From Crocosphaera sp038442745 (GTDB taxonomy: Bacteria; Cyanobacteriota; Cyanobacteriia; Cyanobacteriales; Microcystaceae): a stretch of DNA of 14,297 nucleotides. A model generated the notes under the pieces. It saw only the letters and a program-made list of their open reading frames with translations. It was not told the DNA's origin and made no database searches. The stretch's first letter is position 1, and each line of letters starts with the position of its first letter. Below are positions 1-7,257 of this stretch, one piece after another. The position numbers were made by a program, and so were the translations under genes. The DNA lies in assembly GCF_038442745.1 (NCBI RefSeq), contig NZ_JARVCN010000040.1, positions 1-14,297 on the forward strand, given 5' to 3'.

Positions 1-75
1 CTCTATAAAAAACCCCATCTTCATTCTCATAAATCATTCCTGATTGCTATATATAAAAATAATCCAGATAACTAA

Positions 76-1083
76 ATGAAAAAACTTGATGTTGTTAATT
101 TTCTTAAGGGCTTTTCGATTTTAACTATTGTTTTAATGCACTACCTTGACAGACTAGAAGGATTACCAAATGTTTTTTATTACGCTATAGATTTTGGTGG
201 AAGTGGTGTTCACAGTTTCATTTTTCTTTCAGGATTTGGTCTAGCTCTATCACATTATAATAGACCGATCAATAACTGGTTAATTTTTTATCGAAAAAGA
301 TTGTTAAAAGTTTACATACCTTACAGTATATTTGTTATTTTTATTGCTTGTTTTAATCTTTTTATTCCTCTTTATAAGGACGGACTATATGCGCTTTTAG
401 GTCATTTATTTTTGTATAAAATGTTTGATAATTCTATTATGACTAGCTACGGGTATCATTTGTGGTTTATTTCAACTATTATTCAATTTTATTTGATATT
501 TCCCCTAGCTATTACATTAACTACTCGTTATAAAATTCGAGCTTTTATATGCTCTGTCGCTTTATCTTTGATGTGGAGTTATCTTGTATTCATTTCGGAT
601 CATGCTGACGAACGGGTTTGGAACAGTTTTTTCTTACAATATCTATGGGTGTTTGTTTTAGGTATATATCTAGCTCAATTATATTTTAAAGACGAAAGAA
701 ATTTTCACAGCATACCCTTACTACTATCTATTCCATTAGGAATTTTACTATCCAGTATATATGCTTCAATGGCTCTTTTCGGGGGAAATTATGGAAAGAT
801 ATTTAATGATATTCCAGCATTCTTCGGCTATAACTTATTAGCTCTCAGTCTATATAACTTTAATTTTAGATTTTTAAATCAAAGTTTAATTAAACTCAAC
901 GGATTTTCTTATAGTTTGTATTTAATTCATATGTTTTTATTATCTTTACTTATCTATGGCTTAAAACAAATAAATCTCTCTTACAATTTCGGCTGGTTTT
1001 GTGTTCTTTTATTTATTCTTTTTCCCATCGCTTTTCGTATACAAAACTTAACCAATAGATTTTATAAGATTATCAAACTATAA
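76..1083 (+). CDS. Acyltransferase family 3 membrane protein (OafA/OatA-like)
   Basis: Integral membrane acyltransferase-3 family protein, 335 residues, the usual size for the membrane domain alone. Seen: about ten hydrophobic segments; an N-terminal segment ending in His22 (LMHYLD); LSGFGLAL at 51-58; a basic YRKRLLKVYIPY stretch at 72-83; HLWF at 128-131; and a C-terminal SYSLYLIH ending at His285. These match the family pattern in order. Members move acyl groups, often acetyl, from a cytoplasmic donor onto sugars of surface polysaccharide, lipid or peptidoglycan; the acceptor here cannot be read from sequence. There is no C-terminal SGNH domain. An in-frame TAA lies directly before the ATG, fixing the start, but no clear Shine-Dalgarno is present. 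It is very AT-rich and has no HIP1 site. The gene to its left is outside the window. Confidence 0.85.
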   Translation: MKKLDVVNFLKGFSILTIVLMHYLDRLEGLPNVFYYAIDFGGSGVHSFIFLSGFGLALSHYNRPINNWLIFYRKRLLKVYIPYSIFVIFIACFNLFIPLYKDGLYALLGHLFLYKMFDNSIMTSYGYHLWFISTIIQFYLIFPLAITLTTRYKIRAFICSVALSLMWSYLVFISDHADERVWNSFFLQYLWVFVLGIYLAQLYFKDERNFHSIPLLLSIPLGILLSSIYASMALFGGNYGKIFNDIPAFFGYNLLALSLYNFNFRFLNQSLIKLNGFSYSLYLIHMFLLSLLIYGLKQINLSYNFGWFCVLLFILFPIAFRIQNLTNRFYKIIKL

Positions 1084-1098
1084 GGAATCAGTTATAAT
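1070..1098 (+). promoter_or_regulatory. Candidate sigma70-type promoter for the Slr1339-like/terD run
   Basis: TTATCA at 1070-1075 (four of six matches to the -35 consensus) is followed after 17 bp by a perfect TATAAT at 1093-1098. It overlaps the end of the acyltransferase gene and would start a transcript near 1105, ahead of the ATG at 1134. No comparable site was seen in the short gaps between the downstream genes. Motif match only. Confidence 0.4.
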
Positions 1099-1133
1099 CT
1101 GTTTATAGTGCCTAATGTTTGAACTCTAAGAAA

Positions 1134-1706
1134 ATGATTAATAAACTTCAAGGAGAATCTAATATTGATGACTTAATTAACCAAATTAAGCATCAACACG
1201 GTGATGAGAAGAAAGAAACAGTGAATCAATCAAATAATAATGCTAACTCCAGCGATAATCTACTTCAACAATTTAAATCCAATTTTCAACAACAAAAAGG
1301 AAAATCTCAGCCACATAATCTTACTCAAAAGAAACCAGAAGTTAACGAAAATTTGCAACAGTTTAAGTCCAAATTCCAGCAACAAAAACAAAAATCACCG
1401 CAGCATAAGCTGACTCGAAACAAACCAGAAGTTAACGAAAATTTACATCAATTTAAACAAAAATTCCAACAAAAACAAGAAGCAGAAAGGGAAAAGTTTA
1501 CTCATCAAAACCAGGAAGAAATACGCTATACTGAGCAAAGGAAGCAACAGCAGCAAAAACTATTGACTCGCCAAGCGAAAAAATGGCTAGAGAATCTAGA
1601 CGAATACTCTGATGAGGGACTGTGGTTTGAGTCTTTCTCCCATAACTATCCTTCTCGCTTAGAGGCTGCTATAGAATACCTAGCTGTTTTAAACGCTTCC
1701 CCCTAG
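1134..1706 (+). CDS. Slr1339-type salt-stress-associated protein with Gln-rich repeats
   Basis: A hydrophilic, probably cytoplasmic protein of 190 residues. The N-terminus (about 1-40) is polar. Residues 42-121 form two and a half tandem repeats of about 30 residues, each opening with N-L-x-Q-F-K-x-x-F-Q-Q and ending in KPEVNE. A basic Gln-rich stretch follows, then a compact C-terminal segment, about 138-190, with WLENLD, SDEGLWFESF and YPSRLEAAIEYL. That C-terminal signature recalls the cyanobacterial Slr1339 salt-stress family; this is recognition from memory and the biochemical role is unknown to me. An in-frame TTG at 1119 could add five residues, but the ATG at 1134 is preferred. It lies 37 bp before the first terD and on the same strand, so co-expression with a general stress cluster is likely. 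The repeats suggest a flexible or coiled binding surface rather than an enzyme. Confidence 0.7.
   Translation: MINKLQGESNIDDLINQIKHQHGDEKKETVNQSNNNANSSDNLLQQFKSNFQQQKGKSQPHNLTQKKPEVNENLQQFKSKFQQQKQKSPQHKLTRNKPEVNENLHQFKQKFQQKQEAEREKFTHQNQEEIRYTEQRKQQQQKLLTRQAKKWLENLDEYSDEGLWFESFSHNYPSRLEAAIEYLAVLNASP
1257..1496 (+). repeat. In-gene tandem repeats of 93, 90 and 57 nt
   Basis: Three consecutive in-frame units (1257-1349, 1350-1439, 1440-1496) encode N-L-x-Q-F-K-x-x-F-Q-Q-Q/K. The first two also share the tail L-T-x-x-K-P-E-V-N-E. Units one and two differ in length by one codon, and the third is cut short and runs into a charged segment. Confidence 0.85.
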
Positions 1707-1743
1707 AGAAGTTTCAACTACTACCAGAACTTAATTAATTATT

Positions 1744-2322
1744 ATGGCAATTTCACTAAGTAAAGGTCAAAGAATTTCCTTAGAAAAAGCAAGTCCTGGG
1801 TTAAAAGCAGCCTTTGTAGGACTAGGATGGGATATTAAAAAAGTCGATACAGGAAAAGATTTTGACATTGATTGTTCTGTTTTTTTACTAGGAGAAAATG
1901 AGAAATTAGTATCTGATAGTCATCTTATCTTTTATAATAACCTAAAAAGCCCCGATAACGACCATTCTGTTGAACACATGGGAGATAACCTAACTGGTGC
2001 AGGGGAAGGGGACGACGAAGTAGTATTAGTCAACTTTACCAAGATTCCTGATGAAATTAAAAAATTAGTTTTTGTTGTAACTATCCACGAAGCAGACAAA
2101 AGAAGCCAAAACTTTGGACAAATAGAAAACGCTTTTGTTCGGTTAGTGAATGTACAAACCAAAGAGGAAATATTACGCTACGATCTAACAGAAGACTATT
2201 CTATAGAAACAGCATTAATTACAGCAGAAATCTATAACAAAGACGGAGAATGGCGTATGACAGCCGTTGGTTCTGGATATCAGGGTGGTTTACAAGCCAT
2301 CCTTAACCGTTATTCTGGTTAA
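1744..2322 (+). CDS. terD: TerD-family calcium-binding stress protein, copy 1
   Basis: A TerD-domain protein of 192 residues, the normal single-domain length. Seen: the N-terminal KGQRISLEK start of the fold; GLGWD at 26-30; the acidic DFDID at 39-43; GDNLTG at 80-85 followed by GEGDDE at 87-92, the conserved acidic calcium-binding positions; and the C-terminal AEIYNKDGEWRM strand pair. Family knowledge: TerD proteins bind calcium and belong to tellurite-resistance and general chemical-stress clusters, often at the membrane in association with TerC. No TerC, TerB or TerA gene is in this window, so tellurite resistance itself is not supported. All calcium-site residues look intact. It has no obvious Shine-Dalgarno and probably shares a transcript with the upstream Slr1339-type gene and the two terD genes downstream. 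Confidence 0.92.
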   Translation: MAISLSKGQRISLEKASPGLKAAFVGLGWDIKKVDTGKDFDIDCSVFLLGENEKLVSDSHLIFYNNLKSPDNDHSVEHMGDNLTGAGEGDDEVVLVNFTKIPDEIKKLVFVVTIHEADKRSQNFGQIENAFVRLVNVQTKEEILRYDLTEDYSIETALITAEIYNKDGEWRMTAVGSGYQGGLQAILNRYSG

Positions 2323-2362
2323 AATCATTAATACAAAATTAGCAAAGATAAAACAAACAATT

Positions 2363-2941
2363 ATGGGTATTTCACTCAGTAAAGGTCAAAGAATTTCCTT
2401 AGAAAAAGCAAGTCCTGGTTTAAAAGCAGCCTTTGTCGGGTTGGGATGGGATGTCAGACAAGTAGATACCGGAAACGATTATGACCTCGACGTTTCCATC
2501 TTTTTGTTAGGAGAAAACGAAAAGTTAATTTCTGACAATCATCTCGTATTTTATAATAACTTGAAAAGTCCTGATCCAGAGCATTCTGTTGAACACATGG
2601 GGGATAATTTAACAGGGGAAGGAGATGGAGACGACGAGGTAGTATTAGTCAACTTCACCAAGATTCCCGACGAAGTTAAAAAGTTAGTTTTTGTTGTTAC
2701 GATTCACGAAGCAGACAAAAGAAGTCAGAACTTTGGACAGATACAAAATGCCTTTGTTAGATTGGTTGATGTACAAACCAAAAATGAAGTATTACGCTAC
2801 GATCTAACAGAAGATTATTCCACCGAAACAGCCTTAATTATTGCAGAAATCTATAAAAAAGATGGCGAATGGCGCATGAGTGCTGTGGGTTCTGGTTATC
2901 AAGGGGGTTTGCAAGCTATTTTAAATCGTTATTATAACTAG
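2363..2941 (+). CDS. terD: TerD-family calcium-binding stress protein, copy 2
   Basis: A close paralogue of the preceding gene with the same length of 192 residues; by eye about 27 residues differ, so roughly 86 percent identity. The calcium-binding acidic positions are kept: DYDLD at 39-43, GDNLTG at 80-85 and GDGDDE at 87-92. The frame stays open upstream to 2267, but that extension would run inside the end of copy 1 and has no TerD homology. The ATG at 2363 gives an N-terminus matching copy 1 residue for residue and is the start chosen. A 40-bp gap separates it from copy 1 and 9 bp from copy 3. Many differences are conservative (I/V, K/R, D/E), so both copies appear to be under selection and not decaying. 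Confidence 0.93.
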   Translation: MGISLSKGQRISLEKASPGLKAAFVGLGWDVRQVDTGNDYDLDVSIFLLGENEKLISDNHLVFYNNLKSPDPEHSVEHMGDNLTGEGDGDDEVVLVNFTKIPDEVKKLVFVVTIHEADKRSQNFGQIQNAFVRLVDVQTKNEVLRYDLTEDYSTETALIIAEIYKKDGEWRMSAVGSGYQGGLQAILNRYYN

Positions 2942-2950
2942 GAAAAAATC

Positions 2951-3544
2951 ATGGCAATTAACCTAAAAAAAGGACAAAGAATTTCTCTCAAAAAAGAAGC
3001 CCCAGGACTTACTAAAGTTATGTGTGGTTTGGGGTGGGATGTAAGTGAATCAAAAGGTCTTTTTGGTTTATTTAAAGGGAACGATTTTGACTTAGATGCT
3101 TCTGTTCTATGTTTAACCAGCAGAGATAAACTAAAGAGTAAATCTGACGTTATCTACTTCGGAAACTTAAACCATTCATCAGGAGCAATTACTCATTTAG
3201 GGGATAACTTAACAGGGAAAGGAGAAGGGGACGACGAACAAATTTTAGTGGATTTAACTAACATTCCTGATGATATTTTTAAATTAGTTTTTGTTGTCAA
3301 TATCTATAAAGCTAAACAAAGACAACAAAGCTTTGGACAAGTTAAAAATGCTTTTGTTCGCTTGGTTAATCTAAGTAACAAACAAGAAATTGCTCGTTAC
3401 AGTCTTTTAGGAGAAGAATACGACGGGAAAATAGGCATGATTTTAGCAGAAGTTTACCGCGATGAAGGGGAATGGAAAATGGTAGCAGTGGGTAAAGGTA
3501 TAATGGTTGATGGATTACAAGAAATGACAAACCAGTTTTATTAA
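2951..3544 (+). CDS. terD: TerD-family protein, diverged copy 3
   Basis: A third TerD-domain protein, 197 residues, clearly more distant from copies 1 and 2 than they are from each other. It keeps KGQRISL, GLGWD at 26-30, DFDLD at 45-49, GDNLTG at 84-89 and GEGDDE at 91-96, so the calcium-binding sites look intact. It carries a short insertion before the first acidic motif, about residues 34-43, with the Gly/Phe-rich sequence KGLFGLFKGN. An AGGAAAA Shine-Dalgarno-like stretch lies just before the ATG and only 9 bp separate it from the previous stop, so translational linkage is likely. TerD paralogues in one cluster usually differ in this way and may assemble together or have separate partners; that is inference here. 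Confidence 0.9.
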   Translation: MAINLKKGQRISLKKEAPGLTKVMCGLGWDVSESKGLFGLFKGNDFDLDASVLCLTSRDKLKSKSDVIYFGNLNHSSGAITHLGDNLTGKGEGDDEQILVDLTNIPDDIFKLVFVVNIYKAKQRQQSFGQVKNAFVRLVNLSNKQEIARYSLLGEEYDGKIGMILAEVYRDEGEWKMVAVGKGIMVDGLQEMTNQFY

Positions 3545-3552
3545 ATAAAACA

Positions 3553-4164
3553 ATGAGCGAAGAAATTTTTGAGAAAAAAGCCTCTTTTTTTGATAGGTGG
3601 GCTCCCAACTACGATATTATTTTTACCACCATTTTCTATCAATCCCTACACAAAAGACTCTTATCCTATATCAATCTACCTCATCCTTCTTTTGTGTTAG
3701 ATTTAGGTTGTGGAACTGGCCGTTTATTGAATCGTTTAGCCAAAAATTTTCCTAACTTACAGGGAATAGGTGCAGATTTATCTCCTCAAATGTTGAAGCA
3801 AGCGCGAGCAACTAATCAACATCATCCTCGTTTAATTTTCACTCAAGGGAATGCAGAATCCCTTCCTTTTGCCAATAATCAATTTGATGCGGTATTTAAT
3901 ACCATTAGTTTTCTACATTATCCCAATCCCCAAAAAGTTTTCAGAGAAGTTAGTCGTATTTTAAAACCCCAGGGAAAATTTTATTTAGTGGACTATACCC
4001 GATTGTATTCTTCTAATTCTGTGCCTTTTTCTCCCGGAGGTATTCAATTCTATTCTCCTGAAAAACGAGAAGAGTTTGCTAACAGTGCAGAGTTAAAAAC
4101 CGAAAATCATTACTATCTATTAGGACAAGTTTTGTTGAGCATTTTTGCTAAAAACTGGAGTTAA
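3553..4164 (+). CDS. Class I SAM-dependent methyltransferase (UbiE/MenG-like type)
   Basis: Cytoplasmic methyltransferase of 203 residues with a complete Rossmann-type domain. Seen: motif I VLDLGCGTG at 48-56; the acidic residue ending strand 2 at Asp75 (GADLS); a post-motif region GNAESLPF at 99-106; FDAVFNTISFLHY at 111-123; and a REVSRILKPQGKFYLVD stretch. The N-terminus FFDRWAPNYD is typical of the Methyltransf_11/UbiE group. The acceptor is not identifiable; quinones, sterol-like lipids and small molecules are all used by relatives. It starts 8 bp after the third terD stop, so it looks like the last gene of that operon. That position hints at a stress-related task, but this is guilt by association only. 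Confidence 0.85.
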   Translation: MSEEIFEKKASFFDRWAPNYDIIFTTIFYQSLHKRLLSYINLPHPSFVLDLGCGTGRLLNRLAKNFPNLQGIGADLSPQMLKQARATNQHHPRLIFTQGNAESLPFANNQFDAVFNTISFLHYPNPQKVFREVSRILKPQGKFYLVDYTRLYSSNSVPFSPGGIQFYSPEKREEFANSAELKTENHYYLLGQVLLSIFAKNWS

Positions 4165-4205
4165 ACTTATCTTGTCTCATACTTCACAACTTCATTGAAC
4201 AGTAT

Positions 4206-4224
4206 TATGATTTGTTTAATCATA
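4206..4224. terminator. AT-rich hairpin between convergent genes, possible bidirectional terminator
   Basis: TATGATT (4206-4212) and AATCATA (4218-4224) form a perfect 7-bp stem around a 5-nt loop. It sits in the 92-bp gap between the stops of two converging genes. A wider pair GTCTCA (4174-4179) and TGAGAC (4236-4241) could enclose it. The stem is AT-rich with no long T run, so termination is plausible from position but weak from sequence. Confidence 0.3.
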
Positions 4225-4256
4225 GACTGACAATTTGAGACTTCTTAATTAATATA

Positions 4257-5330
4257 TTAACTATTTTCTTTTTCTGCTTCTAATTTAGGAATTAAATAAA
4301 GATTTTTTAATAATACCCCGGCCCCCGCAACCCACGGAGGAAGAATTAAAGCACCCAAAATTCCTAGTAATTGAACTCCGCTTAATACAGCTAATAATTG
4401 ATATAAAGGAGGGACATTAACCGAGGAACCAACCAATAAAGGATCGAGTACATAAGTTTCCAAATTTTGGATAATTAGAAATAGTAACAGTACCCAAAGA
4501 AACAACCATCCTCCTTGAGCAACTGCTACAATTAGAGCCGGAATGGAGCCTAAAACAGGTCCAAAAAAAGGTATTAAATTAGTAATTCCAGCAATAGTTC
4601 CCAACCCTAATGCAAACTCTCCTATCCCTAAAAACTTTAACCCCAAACTGACTGCTAAACCCAGAATAAAAGAAACTAATAATCTTCCTTGGATATATCC
4701 TCCCATTCTCTGACTAACTGGTATAACTTGGTCTTTCAATTTGTAATTCCAAGGAGTAGGAAATAAGCTAACAATGCCATTAATTAATTTTTGAGAACCT
4801 GACAGCATATAACCAGATAATAAAATGGCTAAGAATACATTAAGCACCCCCCCCACAATACCCCTTGTTAAACCACTAACACCGATTAATAATTGTTGAC
4901 TTGATTTAAATGTCCAGGAGATAATAGATTGTAAATTAAACTGTTGATTGATGAAGTTAATAATTTCTGGTTCTGTAAAACTTTTATCTGTCATAAACAA
5001 TTGAATCTGTTTACTAAGAGTTTCTATATATACTGGAAACTTCTCTAATAGACGTTGAAGCTGTGTTATTATTGTCGGTCCCAATAATAAACCTATTCCT
5101 GTTAACAGCAACAATAACATTAGATAAACGAAAATAACAGAAAACCAGCGAGGTATACCACTATCTTCGACACTTTTTACTAAAGGACTTAGAGTAGATG
5201 AGATAACCACAGCAATCATAAGGATTATAATTAATCCCTTGAGTTGCCATAATAACAATAGTAAGAATGCTGCCCCACCAATAAGAAACAAATTAGACAA
5301 AGAAAGAGCAATTTTTTGCTTAGGAATCAT
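4257..5330 (-). CDS. AI-2E family (PerM-type) membrane transporter
   Basis: Inner-membrane protein of 357 residues, the normal length for the AI-2E transporter family (PF01594). Hydrophobic segments lie near 10-30, 32-50, 61-86, 147-176, 214-236, 240-290 and 305-342. Between the third and fourth there is a soluble, amphipathic stretch, about 87-146, as in the family. The signature NLIPFFGPVLGSIPA at 251-265 and the motif QNLETYVLDPLLVG at 288-301 are clear. Relatives include TqsA, proposed to export autoinducer-2, and sodium/proton antiporters; the substrate is not predictable, and cyanobacterial members should not be assumed to move AI-2. The ATG lies 11 bp inside the end of the upstream peptidase gene on the same strand, so the two are almost certainly co-transcribed and translationally coupled. 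Confidence 0.88.
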   Translation of the reverse strand: MIPKQKIALSLSNLFLIGGAAFLLLLLWQLKGLIIILMIAVVISSTLSPLVKSVEDSGIPRWFSVIFVYLMLLLLLTGIGLLLGPTIITQLQRLLEKFPVYIETLSKQIQLFMTDKSFTEPEIINFINQQFNLQSIISWTFKSSQQLLIGVSGLTRGIVGGVLNVFLAILLSGYMLSGSQKLINGIVSLFPTPWNYKLKDQVIPVSQRMGGYIQGRLLVSFILGLAVSLGLKFLGIGEFALGLGTIAGITNLIPFFGPVLGSIPALIVAVAQGGWLFLWVLLLFLIIQNLETYVLDPLLVGSSVNVPPLYQLLAVLSGVQLLGILGALILPPWVAGAGVLLKNLYLIPKLEAEKENS

Positions 5331-7257
5331 AATTTAATATAGTAATAGATTGTAAATTATCAGCAGGAGTAAAGTTAAAAATACGAGAATAAAAATAGAA
5401 TTCACTATCCAAGGCGTACTTGATATTATCAGCTTGCCGAAATCCGTGTTGTTCTCCTTCAAAGGGAACATAGGCAACAGAAATTCCTTTTTTTGATAGG
5501 GATTCCACCATCATTTCTGCTTGATTAGGTGGAACAACTTTATCCTCTAATCCTTGAAAAAATATGACAGGACAATTCAATTGATCTGTAAAATTAATCG
5601 GCGATCGCTGTTCGTATATTTCCTTCTCTTCAGGATACTTACCTATAAGTTTATCTAGGTAGCGAGACTCAAATTTATGAGTATCTTTTGCCAATGATTC
5701 TAAATCTCCAATCCCATAATAACTGGCTCCTGCTTTAAAAGTATCATTAAAAGTTAATGCAGCTAAAGTTGTATAACCGCCGGCACTTCCTCCAGAAATA
5801 GCCAAGCGATCGCCATCTACTTTCCCTTGTTCAACCAAATATTTTGCTCCATTAATGCAATCATTAACATCCACAACTCCCCAGTTTTTCTCTAACCGTT
5901 GACGGTAAGCTTTTCCAAACCCTGTACTTCCCCCATAGTTAACATCTAGATAACCAAATCCTCTGCTTGTCCAATACTGTATTTTTAAGCTAAAGCTAGG
6001 AGTTGCTGACGCAGTAGGACCCCCATGACTTTTAACTAATAGAGGAGGTAATTCCTGCTCAGGAAAACTATAGTCTTTGTTCTTTGGAGCATAATACCAA
6101 GCATAGGCTTTTAGTCCATTTTCTGTGGGAAATTCTATTAATTCTGGTTCAGAAAAATAATCAGAATCGATATCAATTTGACTAGAACGCTTTAATATTT
6201 TAGTTTTCTCCAAACCTAAATCTAAATGAACAACTGATGTTGGCTCTAAAGACGATGATGCAACGAATACAGCCTGATTACCCCGACTGTGAAGAGAGCC
6301 GATATTACTGTAAGGAAGTTCCAAAATACTTAGCTGTTTATCAGGAATATTTAAAACTCCTAGATACCATCTACCATCCTGAGTATAAGTGCAAATGACT
6401 TTCTCCTTCGATACAAAAGCATAAGTACATAATCCAAATACCCAATGAGGATAAGAAAATTCAGCCGTAAAAGGGAAAATTGGAACGTTATTAAGGTTAG
6501 ATTGATAACAATAAACATTGGCCCAACCAGACTGATCGCTGACATAGAATAGTTGACCATCTGGTGACCATTTAGGTTCATTTATGGACTCATCTACGTC
6601 CCCTGCAATCCATTTTATCTCCTTTAATGCTCCATCAGTTTCGACATTTGCTAACCATAGTTTCGTCCCATCCCAAGGCATATTAGGATGATTCCAACTA
6701 ATCCAAGCAAGTTGTTTTCCATCGGGATTTAAACGGGGAGACGAATAGAAATCATCTCCCTCAATAAGAGTGGTTATTTCTCCTGTATTAATATCAATAG
6801 CAACAATTTTGTTTTCACATTCCCTATCAGGATTACTATGATCTTCACACACACTAATTAGACGATTTAGATTGGTATCTAAAATAAAATCTGCATAACG
6901 ACATTGATTTTCAGGGGTTAAAGGTTTTGCCTCCTCGTTGGGTAATTGTTGATAAATGCGTTGATCTTGATAATTAACAAAATAAACCACACCATTATCA
7001 ACTAAAAAAGCACCGCCTCCATATTCGTGAACACGAGTACGAACATTAAAAGGTTGAGGAGTAATTTCGGTGATTTGACCATCAGGACTATATTTAACTA
7101 ATACATTGCGTCCCTTTTCTTGGGGTCTTCCTTCTAACCAATAAATATCATTATTATCAAAAACAACACCTCCTAAAGAAATGCTTTGAGCAACAATTAA
7201 ATCAGATGTGATCGGAGATTTCCAGGAACCAAAAGGAGCTATTATGGAAGGTGACAT
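5320..7257 (-). CDS. S9 family peptidase (prolyl oligopeptidase / acylaminoacyl-peptidase-like)
   Basis: Serine peptidase of 645 residues with the two-part S9 plan. About 1-385 looks like a beta-propeller with TolB-like repeats (for example SPRLNPDGKQLAW and EPKWSPDGQLFYVSD), and about 390-640 is an alpha/beta-hydrolase domain. The triad is visible: Ser491 in GGSAGGY, Asp572 in QGLEDKVVP and His604 in GEQHGF. An oxyanion-hole candidate is SHGGPT near 413-418. Enzymes of this type cleave short peptides, often at acylated or proline-adjacent ends, in the cytoplasm. No signal peptide is seen. Two HIP1 octamers lie inside the gene, indicating long residence in a cyanobacterial genome. It is divergent from ddl across a 134-bp gap (to the preferred ddl start) and leads the two-gene unit with the transporter. 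The exact S9 subfamily is uncertain; dipeptidyl-peptidase-like activity is an alternative. Confidence 0.9.
   Translation of the reverse strand: MSPSIIAPFGSWKSPITSDLIVAQSISLGGVVFDNNDIYWLEGRPQEKGRNVLVKYSPDGQITEITPQPFNVRTRVHEYGGGAFLVDNGVVYFVNYQDQRIYQQLPNEEAKPLTPENQCRYADFILDTNLNRLISVCEDHSNPDRECENKIVAIDINTGEITTLIEGDDFYSSPRLNPDGKQLAWISWNHPNMPWDGTKLWLANVETDGALKEIKWIAGDVDESINEPKWSPDGQLFYVSDQSGWANVYCYQSNLNNVPIFPFTAEFSYPHWVFGLCTYAFVSKEKVICTYTQDGRWYLGVLNIPDKQLSILELPYSNIGSLHSRGNQAVFVASSSLEPTSVVHLDLGLEKTKILKRSSQIDIDSDYFSEPELIEFPTENGLKAYAWYYAPKNKDYSFPEQELPPLLVKSHGGPTASATPSFSLKIQYWTSRGFGYLDVNYGGSTGFGKAYRQRLEKNWGVVDVNDCINGAKYLVEQGKVDGDRLAISGGSAGGYTTLAALTFNDTFKAGASYYGIGDLESLAKDTHKFESRYLDKLIGKYPEEKEIYEQRSPINFTDQLNCPVIFFQGLEDKVVPPNQAEMMVESLSKKGISVAYVPFEGEQHGFRQADNIKYALDSEFYFYSRIFNFTPADNLQSITILNYDS

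Larger units (their letters stand above)
1744..2941 (+). repeat. Tandem terD duplication (two 579-bp copies, 619-bp period)
   Basis: The genes at 1744-2322 and 2363-2941 are the same length and align without gaps at an offset of 619 bp. Nucleotide differences are scattered along the whole length, including many third-position changes, so the duplication is older than that of the Uma2 genes at the right end. The third terD at 2951 is a more ancient member of the same expansion. Confidence 0.8.

Noticed and set aside
1..75. Upstream gene end or terminator at the left edge
   Set aside because: The stretch is AT-rich with no stem-loop or coding frame that can be supported.
1119..1133. TTG start for the Slr1339-type gene
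   Set aside because: It adds five residues without a Shine-Dalgarno; the ATG at 1134 is the simpler choice, though the TTG cannot be excluded.
1932..2162. Open frame on the minus strand inside the first terD
   Set aside because: It lies wholly within a clear TerD gene and its translation has no recognisable pattern. The minus-strand frames at 3366-3608, 6360-6581, 7319-7531 and 7823-8008 and the plus-strand frame at 8086-8271 were rejected for the same reason, lying within or across the ends of recognised genes.
2267..2362. Longer N-terminus for the second TerD starting at 2267
   Set aside because: The added residues overlap the end of copy 1 in another frame and have no TerD-like sequence; the ATG at 2363 aligns exactly with the start of copy 1.
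1744..3544. Complete tellurite-resistance operon
   Set aside because: Only TerD-type genes are present; no TerA, TerB or TerC was found in the window, so a resistance phenotype is not supported.
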